Assembly: GCF_005869225.1 (NCBI RefSeq)
Contig: NZ_SWFP01000002.1
Span: 868,001 to 932,000, forward strand
Length of the DNA stretch: 64,000 nucleotides
Direction: 5' to 3'
From: Dyadobacter bucti
GTDB taxonomy: Bacteria > Bacteroidota > Bacteroidia > Cytophagales > Spirosomataceae
The position numbers and the translations under genes were made by a program. Under the pieces are notes generated by a model, which was given only the letters and a program-made list of their open reading frames with translations, had not been told where the DNA came from and did not search any database. Below, piece after piece: positions 26,401-36,344 of this stretch; positions within the stretch are counted from its first letter, which is position 1; every line of letters starts with the position of its first letter.

Positions 26401-27036
26401 ATCGGGTACGTCCAGCTGAAATTTACCATTGACGTCCGTGGCTGTTCCCAGCTGCGTGCCTTTCAGCAGAATACTCACCCCCGGGAGCCCCTCCCCAAGA
26501 TTATTGACCACCGTGCCCCGTACGGTAATATCCTTTTGTTCAGCCCTGTTGAGCTTCTCGACCAGCACACCTTTCATACGCTTTTCAACTTCCTCCTGCG
26601 TCCCTGCATACGTATTTTCTTTGGGCTCCGACATTTCCTGTATCAGTTCCGATTGCGGGCCAGGTACCTTCTCGCTCCTTTTCTTGATCACGATCGTTTT
26701 ATCCACGATGCTGTAAGTGAGCGGCTGGCCTTTCAATACCTCGTCCATAGCTTCTTTAACAGAGCCGCTCTGCACGTTCAGCGTCACTTTCGAGGCATTT
26801 TTTACAATTTTATTGTCGTAAAAAAACTTGTAACCGCTTTGTTTTTCGATCCGGGCAAATACATTGGAAAGCGGAGCGTCTTTAACAGAAAGGATTATTT
26901 TCTGAGAGACGCTTTCGGCTGATACATGAACACATGCGATCGCTATCAAAAAAGCCATCAGTTTCATTATCAAAATCAATTTAAAGAAATAACGCTGGGT
27001 TATATACGCTTCTTTCCTGTGTAAAATAATTTGCAT
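23500..27036 (-). CDS. susC: SusC/RagA family TonB-linked outer-membrane transporter with STN signalling domain
   Basis: Protein of 1178 residues. After the N-terminal export segment (about 20-42, 'MKLMAFLIAIACVHVSAES'), residues about 45-115 form a Secretin/TonB N-terminal (STN) domain ('PLSNVFARIEKQSGYKFFYD'). A carboxypeptidase-D regulatory-like domain follows at about 170-245 ('GEGLPGVSILLKGTQLG'), then the SusC signature 'LEEVVVVGYGTQKK', a plug with 'PLYVIDGVITDKRMFDAL' and 'ASGAIYGARAANGVVLITTK', and the beta barrel to the C terminus. It imports glycan oligomers with SusD using TonB energy. The STN domain, plus the fecR and sigma genes just upstream, indicates FecA-type trans-envelope signalling. 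A shorter start at 26967 is possible. Confidence 0.95.
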   Translation of the reverse strand: MQIILHRKEAYITQRYFFKLILIMKLMAFLIAIACVHVSAESVSQKIILSVKDAPLSNVFARIEKQSGYKFFYDNKIVKNASKVTLNVQSGSVKEAMDEVLKGQPLTYSIVDKTIVIKKRSEKVPGPQSELIQEMSEPKENTYAGTQEEVEKRMKGVLVEKLNRAEQKDITVRGTVVNNLGEGLPGVSILLKGTQLGTATDVNGKFQLDVPDQYARLVFSYVGYIGQEVIVGSLTVLDIKLIEDDKALEEVVVVGYGTQKKTSVTGAITTMKSDDVKNNPVPNLSSALAGRLSGVYVNQASGAPGYAPAIRIRSVNTWKDTGNDPLYVIDGVITDKRMFDALDYSEVDNVTVLKDAASGAIYGARAANGVVLITTKKGASGKFQLNYNYSYSFDNPSKIPDYVGAKDMVRLNNYARTNRGIAPMYDEEEVAYFNDHDPAKAWYTLAYKNPVLQRHSLSASGGTDAVKYFIGGSYFDQTAFIKNADFKKYNFRSNIDVNITKNLTGVFNVSYNQGTKKRFAMQEDLSGDDGFDINPAFGNLWGRLLYYLPNVPPKTSDGKFINPGWIGNPLAFVEEGGSNTRIERNIQMILGLTYKLPFLPGLSVSGKFSPNYEATTMKLHELKTTLYDVVRKGTSGFIYTDEIIGSIKSAYPNKERLAKIQEATSNYQLNFSANYARQFGKHNVDAVLIYEQSEGKYDYFYGVREGFPLVQNDQFWATSSSRTDSYVNGKEREFGRASYIGRVLYSYDDKYFINATARRDGSMLFGPDYRWGVFPSVSGGWVLSKENFFNIKKIDFLKLRGSFGLAGNDAVGGWKWAESYSVNGDYLFGNTPQPRVRYNGIVNEKLTWEKTSELNLGLDAQFLGGFLFSAEYFKRHNYDILDSRIASLPVSFGGSMPPENYGIVNAQGYEFELGYNGNAGDVSYGIKGNFSYAANKVKLRDVAQNVQDVDNPNGRPTDYIKMLVATDIIRTNEQLAALPAGYTIYGRPAALGAINFQDVNGQNGAPDGKIDDYDRQVLKGKHSLNPYTFGLNLRASWKGIGVDVFVQGVTGGSKLYDDGYGRRFFDGARPPSFWLDSWSPENVNAEYPQPVTWDYTNDHLASTFWLKNGSFLRFQNVNLNYMVPKSIVKKVSMSAINFFVSGTNLFTLSKYKYHDPSVAGMNAYPTMKTFTMGANITF

Positions 27037-27138
27037 ACTTTTGTTCGGGTTTGGATGGTAAGAATGTTTTTTTCCGTTAAGAAAGGCAGTTCTTTCCCGT
27101 TCCGCTTTTTGCGGACAGGAGGCTATCCCGATCTTCAG

Positions 27139-27170
27139 CCGTTTCAGGTCAGATCTGAAACGGTTTTTTT
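27139..27170 (+). terminator. Hairpin with T-tract between fecR and susC
   Basis: CCGTTTCAG (27139-27147) pairs with CTGAAACGG (27155-27163) around a 7-nt loop, followed by seven T on the + strand. On the minus strand, where both flanking genes are read, the T-run precedes the stem, so it would be a poor terminator for fecR. It may stop antisense transcription or act as an mRNA end barrier. Confidence 0.5.
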
Positions 27171-27246
27171 ATGATCCGGGAACCGTATCGTGGTTTCTTT
27201 CGTCTTTATTTTCTCATAGTCGCAGGTTTAGAATTAGCATCGGGTA

Positions 27247-28413
27247 TCAATCGGTCACTATTATTTTTTTGTTTTCAATCCGGAAATGCACGTCGCCGAG
27301 TTCGAGTATCTGCAGTACTTTTGATAACCTGGTATTACGCTCGATCTGCCCTACAAACTCATACTCCTTAGACTTACCTTCATAAACCACTTCCATGTCA
27401 TACCAGCGTGAAAGCTGCCGCATCAGTTCGGGCAAACCGATGTTGTCAAACCGGAAATATCCTTCTTTCCATGCTATAACATGCTCGGTATCAACATTTT
27501 TTATATCAAAAACACCTTTCGATTTTTTTTCTGAACCTTCCGCAAATTCCGCCTGCTGGCCAGGTTTCAGTAATACGCCCCGGTCATTTCCTTTCGCCTC
27601 CAGCTTGATGCTGCCTTCCAGTAAAGTCGTTTTGATAGTGCTTTCGTCAGCATAGCTGTTCACATTGAACCTGGTACCCAGTACCTCCACCAGCTGATTA
27701 CCCGCTTTCACTTTGAAAGGTACTTTTTTGTCCTTTTTTGAAACTTTCACTACCTCAAAATAAGCCTCACCCACAATCTCCACCACCCGCTCTTTCGCCT
27801 GAAATACAGTAGGAAAACGGATAGAAGATGCTGCATTGAGCCACACCCGGGTACCGTCTGGCAGTTTTACCTGATACTGACCGGCTTTCGGCGTCGTGAT
27901 GGTATTATAGCCCATGTTTTCTGCTGCGCCCTGTTTTTCGAATTGATACACAAGCTCTCCCTGCTTCGTCTTGATCACCGCAAATTGACCTTCCTGTGCC
28001 AGTTTTCCGTTACCGGCCTCATGCAGCATAATACTCTGCCCGTTGGCCAGTGTAAGTTTCGCCCGGCTTTCTCCCGGCAGAGCATCCACGGCCATCGCCG
28101 TATCAGGCACCTGCGGCGCCACCGGTTTTTTGTAAAATACATTTACTGCCAGCGTGCTGGCTATCACAATACAGGCCGCTGCTGCGATCCACACCAGCAG
28201 GGGTCTGGTTTTGCCCTGTACCGCGGGCCGGTTCACTGGCAGTGCCGCCCAAACGACGTCCAGCTGCTTTTCCAGTTCATCTGAGTCCAGGGTATTATCC
28301 CCTGATCTGCCCTGACTGAGATACCAGCTTTCCAGGAGCGCCATTTCGTCTTCGGTAAGTGTGCCGTCCTTATATTTTTTTAAAAGTTCTTTAGCCTGTT
28401 GATCCCTCATCAT
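27247..28413 (-). CDS. FecR-family anti-sigma factor
   Basis: A start at 28413 (MMRDQQAKELLKKYKDG) is preferred over a frame reaching 28455 and gives 388 residues. The order is a cytoplasmic N-terminal sigma-binding segment ('LLKKYKDGTLTEDEMALLES'), one membrane helix near 85-108 ('VWIAAAACIVIASTLAVNVF'), the FecR domain ('LPDGTRVWLNAASSIRFPTV', 'VVEIVGEAYFEVV', 'TRFNVNSYADESTIKTTLL'; about 185-290), and a DUF4974 C-terminal domain ('LPELMRQLSRWYDMEVVYEG'). It should hold the ECF sigma factor and release it when SusC signals substrate. It lies 76 bp after the sigma gene on the same strand. Confidence 0.95.
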   Translation of the reverse strand: MMRDQQAKELLKKYKDGTLTEDEMALLESWYLSQGRSGDNTLDSDELEKQLDVVWAALPVNRPAVQGKTRPLLVWIAAAACIVIASTLAVNVFYKKPVAPQVPDTAMAVDALPGESRAKLTLANGQSIMLHEAGNGKLAQEGQFAVIKTKQGELVYQFEKQGAAENMGYNTITTPKAGQYQVKLPDGTRVWLNAASSIRFPTVFQAKERVVEIVGEAYFEVVKVSKKDKKVPFKVKAGNQLVEVLGTRFNVNSYADESTIKTTLLEGSIKLEAKGNDRGVLLKPGQQAEFAEGSEKKSKGVFDIKNVDTEHVIAWKEGYFRFDNIGLPELMRQLSRWYDMEVVYEGKSKEYEFVGQIERNTRLSKVLQILELGDVHFRIENKKIIVTD

Positions 28414-28489
28414 ACATATTCGCTGATTGATGTATATAAGACGGCTTAGTACCACAGAAGTAGTAGACGACCCAAGAAAATTTTTCTTT

Positions 28490-29071
28490 TTATAAGTTTT
28501 TCAGAATAAAAGCCAGTGTGAACGCGATATCGAGTTTCTGACGGAGAATGGTCAGGGCGTTGCTGACTTGTTTTTTGACGGTTTTGTCAGAGATGTGAAG
28601 TTCTTCTGCGATTTCTTTGTACGAAAGGTCTGTATTTCTGCTGAGTTCAAAAACCGCTCTCATTTTGGGCGGCAGGAGGGAAACCTCTTTTTCAATCAGC
28701 ACCGTCAGTTCTTTTTCCCTCACCTGTTGATCGGTCACACATTCACCGTTCTCAATAAAATCGGCCAGGGAGTTGATATATTTCTGCTCCACTTTCCGGT
28801 GCGCGATCACATCTAAGATCCTGTTTCTGACAGCTTTATACAAATAGGAAGAAAACGACGTGGTCAGCTTTACGGACTTTCGGTTGACCCAGAGTGCCGT
28901 GAACAGTTCCTGTAAAATATCCTTGGCCTCTTCCTGGTCGCCCAGCATGCGGTAGGCATGCAGAAAGAGCACACCTTTGTAGCGTTGATAGATTTCGGCA
29001 AATGCCTGATCATCGTCTTGCGCTACCAGTGCAGCCAATTCAAAATCGCTACTTTGCTGATAAGAATCCAT
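28490..29071 (-). CDS. ECF RNA polymerase sigma factor (sigma-70 family)
   Basis: ATG 29071 (MDSYQQSSDFELAAL) gives 193 residues. A TAnnTTTG promoter box only 13 bp upstream makes longer readings (to 29131) unlikely. Region 2 is 'FAEIYQRYKGVLFLHAYRML' followed by 'EEAKDILQELFTALW'. Region 4 is 'LLPPKMRAVFELSRNTDLSY' then 'KEIAEELHISDKTVKKQVSN', the HTH that reads the -35 element. This is the Bacteroidetes FecI-like group that pairs with FecR and SusC. It probably activates the susCD/hydrolase locus and is itself held by the FecR protein downstream. Confidence 0.95.
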   Translation of the reverse strand: MDSYQQSSDFELAALVAQDDDQAFAEIYQRYKGVLFLHAYRMLGDQEEAKDILQELFTALWVNRKSVKLTTSFSSYLYKAVRNRILDVIAHRKVEQKYINSLADFIENGECVTDQQVREKELTVLIEKEVSLLPPKMRAVFELSRNTDLSYKEIAEELHISDKTVKKQVSNALTILRQKLDIAFTLAFILKNL

Positions 29072-29083
29072 GTCATAAAAAAC

Positions 29084-29112
29084 CAAATATAACATAAATA
29101 TAACACAGCAAA
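29084..29112 (-). promoter_or_regulatory. Promoter of the ECF sigma-fecR operon
   Basis: On the minus strand TATATTTG (29091 down to 29084) fits TAnnTTTG, and TTTG (29112 down to 29109) lies 17 bp upstream as the -33 element. The -7 box ends 12 bases before ATG 29071, so the leader would be only a few bases long. Confidence 0.6.
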
Positions 29113-29139
29113 TTACTACTGTAAAAAACAATCGTCAGT

Positions 29140-32100
29140 TCATTGCCCAGTCTGTTGTTCGGTCAGGCCCTTCTTGTTGACATAGGCTTTTTCAAGTGAA
29201 ATTTTGATTTCTTCCAGTCTGAGCGGTTTGGATATGTAGTAGTCCATGCCGGCCCTGATGCATTCTTCTTGATCTTCCTTCATGGCATTGGCCGTCATGG
29301 CCACAATAAAAGGCTGCTCCATTTCTTGCGCACGGATCCGGCGCGTAGCTTCCAGACCGTCCAGCTCAGGCATTTGTACATCCATAAAAACCACGTCGAA
29401 ATTGTCTTCAATGGCAGCTTCGACTGCTTCGAGACCGTTCCTGGTCACAACGGGACTGTAGCCGAGTTTTTTGAGAATATTGATAAAAAGCTTCTCGTTG
29501 ATCTGATTGTCCTCGGCCATCAGAATGTGAAGTGGGTTGCTTGCAGAAAACGCAACAGAAAGATTCGACGATGCTGGTTCGCGGACGGTGTCATCCGTTT
29601 CACGTACCTGTTTCAGTTCCATCTGGATAAGTTTGCCAAGCTGGTTGTATCGTACCGGCTTGGTTAAAACAGCTGAAAACAATTCTTTTTGATTTCGCCC
29701 CGTATCATCGCCGACTGAGCTCAGAAGGAATATGGGCAGCGACGGATATTTTCTTTTCACAACGGAAGCCAGGCCGATGCCGTCCATTCCCGGCATGTGC
29801 TGATCTGTAATGACAAGATCAAAACTGGAACGCCCTTCCAGGATCTGAAGTGCCTGTTTTGCCGAGGACGCCAGCGTCGGGACCAGTTTCCACTGCTCCA
29901 TCTGCACCTGTAAAATATGCAGATTGGTTTCATTGTCATCCACAATCAGCACCGATTTCCCTTCATTTCCTACGGTATTGAAATGCACATATTGACGCGT
30001 AGGCTGGTTACTGAGCCCGGCCACAATTGTAAACCTGAAACAGGTCCCCTCGCCCACTTTGCTTTCCACACCAATTTCCCCGCCCATAAGCATCACCAGT
30101 CGCTGACTGATCACCAGGCCAAGCCCGGAGCCTCCGTATTTCCTTGTATGAGAGGAATCCACCTGAGAAAAGGCCACAAAAAGCCTGTCGAGCTTGTCGG
30201 CCGGGATACCGATGCCCGTGTCGCGGATCGCAAAACGCAGCTCGATGTGTTCTGCATCTATCGCCTTTGAAAAATGTACATTGATAAAAATCTCCCCCTG
30301 ATGTGTGAACTTGATCGCGTTGCCTACGAGGTTGATCAGTATCTGCCTCAACCGCTGGCTGTCCCCGATGATCTGGTTCGGCACCATAGGTTCTATTTCA
30401 TATACCAGATCGAGGCCGATCGCAGCGGCCTTGGAGGAAAAAAGGTCCAGAACAGCTTCAATACAATCTCTGAGGTCGAAACTGATCATTTCCAGATCGA
30501 TGTTCCCCGACTCTATTTTCGAGAAATCAAGAATATCGTTGATCACCGCCAGCAGGCTGTCGCCACTATTGATGATCGTTTCCGTGTACTCTTTTTGCTC
30601 CCCGGTCATTTCCGTTTGTGAAAGCAGCATCGCCATCCCGATCACCCCGTTCATCGGTGTCCGGATTTCGTGGCTCATGGTAGCCAGAAAAACGCTTTTG
30701 GCCATATTTGCTTTTTCCGCTTCCTCCCTGGCCAGTTGCTCCTGTTCGTTCTGGATATGCAGCTTTTCATTCAGGTTCTGAAGCTCCTGTTTTTGGCGGA
30801 TGATCTCCTCGGTACGCTCCCGTACCTGCCTGACCAGCAATCTTTTCTGCTCGCCGATCACCTTGATGCGCAGCCTGTAAAGGCTGTATATCAAACCCAG
30901 CACCAGCAATGTACCCAGCGCCCTGAACCAGAAGGTCTGCCAGAACGGAGGTGAAATATGGATGATCAGGCTGGTACCTGCTTCATTCCACCGGCCATCG
31001 TTGTTGGCGCCTTTCACCTGAAACACATAGTCGCCGGGATCCAGATTGGTGTAGGTAGCCTTGCGATTGGTGTTGCTGTAAATCCAGTCTTCGTCAAAAC
31101 CTTTGAGCTGATAAGCATACTGGTTCTTTTCAGGCATGGTGTAGTTCAGCGCAGCGAACTCAAAAGAGATAACGGACTGGTAATAACTCAGATGGATTTC
31201 TTTTGCTTCAAGAATATGTTTGGAGAGAGGCGCATTTTCCTTTCCGATTTTGGCGGGCTTATTGAAAATCTGAAAGCCCGTGATGTATACAGGCGGCACG
31301 TAGGAATTGTCAACAAGTTTGTCGGGATAAAAGGTGCTGAACCCCCGTACCCCGCCAAAAAACACCTCGCCATCTGCCGTCTGGTAAAAAGAATTACTCT
31401 TAAACTCACTGCCTTGCAATCCGTTTCTCAGCCCGAAATTCCGAAAAATCTTATTTTTGGGGTTAAACTGCGAAACCCCATTGTTAGTACTTAACCACAG
31501 ATTACCCTTTTTATCTTTGACGATCGCGTGGATCACATTGCTGGCCAGCCCGTCTTTCTCGGTATAGGTGATAAAAATCTGCCGTTTCCTATCAAAATAA
31601 TTCAAACCACCACCCAAAGTCCCGATCCATAAATCGCCGTTATCAGCTTCCTGGATAGTCTGTATTTTGTTACTGGAAATCGAGTTTTTATCCTTGCTCT
31701 GGTTTTGATACCGTGTAAATTGCTTTTTCACCGGATCGAAAAGATTGAGGCCATTAAAAGTCCCTACCCAAATTCTCCCCGCGCCGTCCTGGAAAACTTT
31801 TGTGACGACATCGCCGCTGATGCTCGTGCTGTCAATCGGATCATAGCGGTAATGCGTGATTTTGCGGGTTTTTATGTCAAAAAAATCCAGTCCTCCTTTC
31901 CATGTCCCCAGCCAGATATTTCCGTCACGGTCTTTGAAAATATTGTTCACGTCGGCTACCGACAGGCTCGAAGGGTCGTCGGGATCAGGCTTGTGGTGTT
32001 CAAATTTCCCGGTTTTGACATTAAAAAGGTCGAAACCACCCATGTGATAGGCCAGCCCGAGGATATCGTCGGAAATTTGTACGACCGAGATCACATAGTC

Positions 32101-33336
32101 ATTGCTCAGCGAGTTGACATTGGACTTGTCGTGCCGGAAATGGGTAAACTTCTTGGTTTTTCTGTCAAAAAGATTCAATCCGCCACCGTCGGTACCGATC
32201 CATATCTTGTTGCTGTCGCTATCCCCGCAAATCGAAAGTACCAGGTTATTGCTCAGGCTGTTGTCATTGCCCGCAGTTTTGCGGTACGACTTGAACTTCC
32301 GCCCGAAGCGCGACTGAAAATTCACCCCGCCTGCAAAAGTGCCGATCCAGAGATTATCCGTCGGGTCGCGGTAAATACAGTAAATGGAATTGTCGTTGAT
32401 GGAAGTATAATCGTCTTCTACCTGCCGTATGGTCGAAAACACATCGGTCGACTGATTGTAGATGCTGATCCCTCCGTTTTCAGTACCGATCCAAAGCCTT
32501 CCGTCGCGGTTCTCGGCAATGGACAAAACATCATTGTGCGCGAGGCTCTGGCTGTCGTCGGCATTGTATTGAAAAGTACGGAAGGAATCAGTTTCGGGCT
32601 GGTAAAGCGACAAGCCGCCCCCGTGCGTACCAATCCAGATATGTCCTTTTGAATCTTTATACAAGGCCTTGATCCAGTCCGATTTCAGGCTTCCCGGGCC
32701 GTCGCCGCGGAAGTACCCGGCATATCTGGCAGTTTCGGGGTTAAAACGGTACAGCCCAGATTCTGTCCCTACCCACAAAAAACCGTCTTTACCCTCAATT
32801 ACCCGGGAAATATTGGCGGGAGCCTTGTGTTTATTTTTTTGGTCGGCACGAACAAATATTTTGCAAGACCCCTTCTTTGGATCGAACAGCAGCAACCCGT
32901 GGTTGGTCCCCAGCCAGATGCGGCCCTTGCTGTCCTGAAAAATATCATTGACACTGTGGTTTGCAGACTGGTCAAAATAACGTTCGAAACGATCCTCGTC
33001 CCTATTAAACCGGTTCAGGCCGGTTGCGGTACCTACCCACAAGTTCCCCTCTCTGTCTTCAAGAATGTCCAGAATATAACTGTCGTCTATGGTGTTAGGG
33101 TCGGTTTGCTCGTGTTTGTAATGTTTGAAAATGTAACCGTCATATCGGTTGAGCCCGTCATCGCTGCCGAACCACATAAATCCTTTTTTATCCATCAAAA
33201 TGGATCCGATATGATTTTGAGAAAGCCCTTGGTTCGTAGTTAATGCTCTGAAGAACTGGTTCTGCCCGAATACAGCGGAAGAAAAAAGGAGCAGAATGAA
33301 AAGACTTGCGGGCCTAAATGCAGGGATGAAGTTCAT
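29140..33336 (-). CDS. Hybrid two-component sensor: periplasmic propeller, histidine kinase, two receivers
   Basis: ATG 33336 begins a signal-like segment ([18 protein letters not shown]), giving 1398 residues. About 14 Reg_prop repeats ('[16 protein letters not shown]', '[15 protein letters not shown]', ...) form two seven-bladed periplasmic propellers (about 30-690). A Y_Y_Y domain follows at about 730-795 and a membrane helix near 800-820 ('[19 protein letters not shown]'). HisKA has the phospho-His motif '[14 protein letters not shown]' near 888, then HATPase_c ('[13 protein letters not shown]', 'DTGIGIP'). Two receivers follow ('[13 protein letters not shown]' with '[12 protein letters not shown]', and '[13 protein letters not shown]' with '[12 protein letters not shown]'). 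Unlike classical HTCS regulators it has no AraC HTH output, so it must phosphorylate a partner. It lies just upstream of the sigma gene on the same strand. Confidence 0.95.
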   Translation of the reverse strand: MNFIPAFRPASLFILLLFSSAVFGQNQFFRALTTNQGLSQNHIGSILMDKKGFMWFGSDDGLNRYDGYIFKHYKHEQTDPNTIDDSYILDILEDREGNLWVGTATGLNRFNRDEDRFERYFDQSANHSVNDIFQDSKGRIWLGTNHGLLLFDPKKGSCKIFVRADQKNKHKAPANISRVIEGKDGFLWVGTESGLYRFNPETARYAGYFRGDGPGSLKSDWIKALYKDSKGHIWIGTHGGGLSLYQPETDSFRTFQYNADDSQSLAHNDVLSIAENRDGRLWIGTENGGISIYNQSTDVFSTIRQVEDDYTSINDNSIYCIYRDPTDNLWIGTFAGGVNFQSRFGRKFKSYRKTAGNDNSLSNNLVLSICGDSDSNKIWIGTDGGGLNLFDRKTKKFTHFRHDKSNVNSLSNDYVISVVQISDDILGLAYHMGGFDLFNVKTGKFEHHKPDPDDPSSLSVADVNNIFKDRDGNIWLGTWKGGLDFFDIKTRKITHYRYDPIDSTSISGDVVTKVFQDGAGRIWVGTFNGLNLFDPVKKQFTRYQNQSKDKNSISSNKIQTIQEADNGDLWIGTLGGGLNYFDRKRQIFITYTEKDGLASNVIHAIVKDKKGNLWLSTNNGVSQFNPKNKIFRNFGLRNGLQGSEFKSNSFYQTADGEVFFGGVRGFSTFYPDKLVDNSYVPPVYITGFQIFNKPAKIGKENAPLSKHILEAKEIHLSYYQSVISFEFAALNYTMPEKNQYAYQLKGFDEDWIYSNTNRKATYTNLDPGDYVFQVKGANNDGRWNEAGTSLIIHISPPFWQTFWFRALGTLLVLGLIYSLYRLRIKVIGEQKRLLVRQVRERTEEIIRQKQELQNLNEKLHIQNEQEQLAREEAEKANMAKSVFLATMSHEIRTPMNGVIGMAMLLSQTEMTGEQKEYTETIINSGDSLLAVINDILDFSKIESGNIDLEMISFDLRDCIEAVLDLFSSKAAAIGLDLVYEIEPMVPNQIIGDSQRLRQILINLVGNAIKFTHQGEIFINVHFSKAIDAEHIELRFAIRDTGIGIPADKLDRLFVAFSQVDSSHTRKYGGSGLGLVISQRLVMLMGGEIGVESKVGEGTCFRFTIVAGLSNQPTRQYVHFNTVGNEGKSVLIVDDNETNLHILQVQMEQWKLVPTLASSAKQALQILEGRSSFDLVITDQHMPGMDGIGLASVVKRKYPSLPIFLLSSVGDDTGRNQKELFSAVLTKPVRYNQLGKLIQMELKQVRETDDTVREPASSNLSVAFSASNPLHILMAEDNQINEKLFINILKKLGYSPVVTRNGLEAVEAAIEDNFDVVFMDVQMPELDGLEATRRIRAQEMEQPFIVAMTANAMKEDQEECIRAGMDYYISKPLRLEEIKISLEKAYVNKKGLTEQQTGQ

Positions 33337-33514
33337 TTTTATGGATGTGTGCACAAAATTTAGCAAAATGTTCTGATATAGAAAAAAGTCTACATGAAAT
33401 CAAATATTTCGTAAATATACTTCTAGTATACACCAGTTGCATCATAGGCTTACCTTAAACAATGAATAGGATTTTGTGAGACTGTGCTTTTAATGTCAAA
33501 TCCATTTTCTTGAA

Positions 33515-35359
33515 ATGAAAAATATCCTGATCCTGCTGGCGTGCTTTGTTGCTTTTTCAGCATCCGCACAACTGGCGCAGAAAGCACATCCTCGTTTACT
33601 TTTGCTAAAAGGAGAAGAGCAGGCACTATTGGCGCAAGTGAAAAAACACAAAGAATGGGCAGGTATCCACTCGGAAATATTGGGGGAATGTGATAAAATT
33701 ATTGTTTTGCCTCCTGTGGAAAGGATCAAGATCGGCAGGCGTTTGCTGGACAAATCCCGTGAATGTCTCAGGCGTGTCTTTATGCTGTCGTACGCGTACC
33801 GGACTACCCAAAAAAAGAAATATCTGAACAGAGCTGAAAAGGAGTTACTGGCGGTAGCCGCATTTGAAGACTGGAACCCTACCCATTTTCTGGATGTGGC
33901 CGAAATGACCATGGCAGTTGCCATAGGTTACGACTGGCTTTTCGACCAACTCTCTCATGACAGCAGAAAGACTATCCGTGAAGCAATTATCCGAAAAGGC
34001 ATCGAGCCTTCTCTTGACAAAAAATACAATGCTTTTCTCAACGCCGAAAACAACTGGAACCAGGTCTGCAACGCCGGGATTTCCTTTGGCGCGCTGGCCA
34101 TTGCAGAAGACGAGCCGGAATTATCTAACCAGATGATGTTGAGGGCGGTATCGAGTATCTGGAAATCACTGCCCGCCTATCAGCCCGACGGCGCTTACCC
34201 CGAGGGATTCGGTTATTGGGATTACGGAACCAGTTTCAATGTACTCTTTGTCAGCGCCCTTGAAAAAGCGCTGGGTTCAGATTTTGGTTTATCGAAATCT
34301 CCGGGTTTTCTGCAAACCGGAGGTTTTGTCGCAAATCTCGTCGGTCCTACCGGTTTGGCACATAACTGGGGTGACAGCGGTCTCCGGGAGGATTTGAACC
34401 CGGCACTGTTCTGGTTTGCGGAAAAAACAAAGACCCCTTCCTTGCTTTGGGCTCAAAAAAAGCTGCTCGAAAATCATGGCGACGAGGTGGTCCGGAACCG
34501 GATATTACCCGCTTTGCTGATATGGGGTGCCAATACCGATTTGGACGCGATCAAACCACCTGCTAAGAAATTCTGGATGGGCCAGGGCACTTCGCCGGTC
34601 GCGCTTATGCGGACCTCCTGGACCGACCCGGCTGCTATTTTCGTAGGCGTAAAGGCAGGTTCACCTTCTGTTAATCACGCGCACATGGATGCGGGTTCCT
34701 TTGTGCTGGATGCCGTGGGCGAAAGATGGGCGATGGATTTTGGTATGCAGAATTATAATTCACTGGAAGCAAAAGGCGTGGATCTCTGGAACCGTTCGCA
34801 GAATTCTCAGCGTTGGAACGTTTTCCGACTTAACAATATGGCGCATAACACTTTAACATTCAATAACCAGCTGGTCAATGTAAAAGGTTATTCCAAAATT
34901 GACGCGTGGTCTGATGATCCCGCACAGCTTGCCGCAGTGACTGATCTGTCTGAAATGTACGAGGGGCAGGTTACCGCTGTAAAAAGAGGTATCGCCATTG
35001 TGGATGAAAAATATGTGGTGATACGCGACGAAGTAAAAACATCGGGAACAGCTGCGACCATGCGATGGAATTTGCTAACCCAGGCGGAGGTAAGGATTTT
35101 GGATGGTAAGACCGTGGAACTATCTCAAAACGGCAAAAAAATACTGCTGGTTTTTGACACAAAAGCTAAGATAGAAATCAAAACCTGGCCCACCGACCCA
35201 CCCCACGACTACGATGCCCCTAACCCCGATACGCGTTTTATAGGTTTTGAAACGATCATCCCGGCGGATTCCGAACAGAGCTTTAACGCTTATTTCACAA
35301 CCTCGCCGGCTATTCCTGCCCCGAAGCCACTGTCTAAATGGCAGCTGAAATCAAAGTAA
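33515..35359 (+). CDS. Heparinase II/III-like polysaccharide lyase
   Basis: Protein of 614 residues. A signal peptide (MKNILILLACFVAFSASAQ) is followed by an alpha/alpha toroid (about 25-340) with 'HPRLLLLKGEEQALLAQV', 'LNAENNWNQVCNAG' and 'YPEGFGYWDYGTSFNVLFV'. A C-terminal beta domain contains 'VKAGSPSVNHAHMDAGSF' near 385-400, where the paired His residues match the Hepar_II_III signature. Members cleave uronic-acid polysaccharides by beta-elimination (heparin, alginate, ulvan-type substrates). Which one cannot be told here. It is divergent from the sensor kinase gene, with 178 bp between them, and is probably part of the same carbohydrate locus. The next gene converges with it 4 bp away. 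Confidence 0.85.
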   Translation: MKNILILLACFVAFSASAQLAQKAHPRLLLLKGEEQALLAQVKKHKEWAGIHSEILGECDKIIVLPPVERIKIGRRLLDKSRECLRRVFMLSYAYRTTQKKKYLNRAEKELLAVAAFEDWNPTHFLDVAEMTMAVAIGYDWLFDQLSHDSRKTIREAIIRKGIEPSLDKKYNAFLNAENNWNQVCNAGISFGALAIAEDEPELSNQMMLRAVSSIWKSLPAYQPDGAYPEGFGYWDYGTSFNVLFVSALEKALGSDFGLSKSPGFLQTGGFVANLVGPTGLAHNWGDSGLREDLNPALFWFAEKTKTPSLLWAQKKLLENHGDEVVRNRILPALLIWGANTDLDAIKPPAKKFWMGQGTSPVALMRTSWTDPAAIFVGVKAGSPSVNHAHMDAGSFVLDAVGERWAMDFGMQNYNSLEAKGVDLWNRSQNSQRWNVFRLNNMAHNTLTFNNQLVNVKGYSKIDAWSDDPAQLAAVTDLSEMYEGQVTAVKRGIAIVDEKYVVIRDEVKTSGTAATMRWNLLTQAEVRILDGKTVELSQNGKKILLVFDTKAKIEIKTWPTDPPHDYDAPNPDTRFIGFETIIPADSEQSFNAYFTTSPAIPAPKPLSKWQLKSK

Positions 35360-35363
35360 GTAT

Positions 35364-36344
35364 TTATGCCAGCGCCTCCTTGTTGTATTTCCCACGGTAC
35401 TCCAATGGCGACATGCCGGTAATTTTCCGGAATACTTCCCGGAATGCTTTCACATCCGAATAACCCACTTCATACATCACTTCATTGATTGTTTTGCGAC
35501 TGGTTTCGAAGGCTTTTTTGGCAGATTCAATTTTTACTCTTTGTGCATATTCAACAGGCGTGTTTCCGGTTGCTTTGATAAATCTCCTGTCAAAATTTCT
35601 CCTGCCGACCGAGAATCGGGAAGACAGATGTTCCACTGATATTTTTTCGTACGGCTTGCTTTCAATATATGCCTGGGCTTCCCTGACCATTTCGTCCCCG
35701 TGCAGCTTCTGGCCTTTGAATATTGTAAATGCCGACTGGCTATGCCTGTCCATTTCAATCTGAAAAACTTTGGAACAAAAAACCGCTGCCTGCCGGTCGT
35801 AATACTTTTCAATCAGGTAAAGTACCAGATTCAGGAAAGAATATGCCCCCCCATTAGTGTAGATCCCGTTTTCATCCGTGATCAGCTTATCGGTCTGCAG
35901 ATTCACTTTCGGGAACATGTTCCGGAAATTATCTGCCACAGCCCAGTGCGTAGAGCAGGTTTTGCCATCCAGCAATCCCGACGATGCCAGCATAAACGCG
36001 CCGGTACAGATACTCGCTATTTCAGCCCCGTTTCTGTATTGTTTGGCAATCCAGCCGATCAGCAGCTCATTGTCCTCGACGGCCTTTTGGTAATTGTGGT
36101 TCAGCGAAGGAATAATGATGAGGTTGGTTTTGACAATGCCCGAGATATGGGTGTGCGGCTTCACTGAGAACAGGCCGTCGTAGAATTCCACTTCTTTTGA
36201 AATTCCGGCGAGCTGGATTGTAAACAACTCATTTCTCCCGGTTTCTTTCCAGTATGCATTAGCCCTTGTAAAAATCTTATACGCACCGACTATACTGCTC
36301 AGGTTGTTCTCTCCGTCGGGGACTATTATAGTGAGATGTTTCAT
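35364..36344 (-). CDS. GlxA-type AraC-family transcriptional regulator with DJ-1/PfpI domain
   Basis: ATG 36344 (MKHLTIIVPDGENNLSS) is chosen over a TTG at 36359; 326 residues. Residues 1-185 form a class-I glutamine amidotransferase-like (DJ-1/PfpI) domain with the nucleophile-elbow-like 'ICTGAFMLASSGLLDGK' and 'STHWAVADNF'. Residues about 225-320 are an AraC double HTH: 'ISVEHLSSRFSVGRRNFDRR', 'GNTPVEYAQRVKIESAKKA', 'VGYSDVKAFREVFRKITGMS'. GlxA-type proteins sense small molecules (in some members arginine, betaine or carnitine catabolites); the ligand here is unknown. It is transcribed alone. No operator is seen. Confidence 0.93.
   Translation of the reverse strand: MKHLTIIVPDGENNLSSIVGAYKIFTRANAYWKETGRNELFTIQLAGISKEVEFYDGLFSVKPHTHISGIVKTNLIIIPSLNHNYQKAVEDNELLIGWIAKQYRNGAEIASICTGAFMLASSGLLDGKTCSTHWAVADNFRNMFPKVNLQTDKLITDENGIYTNGGAYSFLNLVLYLIEKYYDRQAAVFCSKVFQIEMDRHSQSAFTIFKGQKLHGDEMVREAQAYIESKPYEKISVEHLSSRFSVGRRNFDRRFIKATGNTPVEYAQRVKIESAKKAFETSRKTINEVMYEVGYSDVKAFREVFRKITGMSPLEYRGKYNKEALA

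Noticed and set aside
25672..26922. 416-residue plus-strand frame opposite susC
   Set aside because: Antisense shadow of a well-supported SusC gene; its composition (His/Ile/Phe-rich) is typical of reverse-frame translation.
31705..32652. 315-residue plus-strand frame opposite the sensor propeller
   Set aside because: It repeats with the propeller blades, which shows it is the reverse reading of the Reg_prop repeats.
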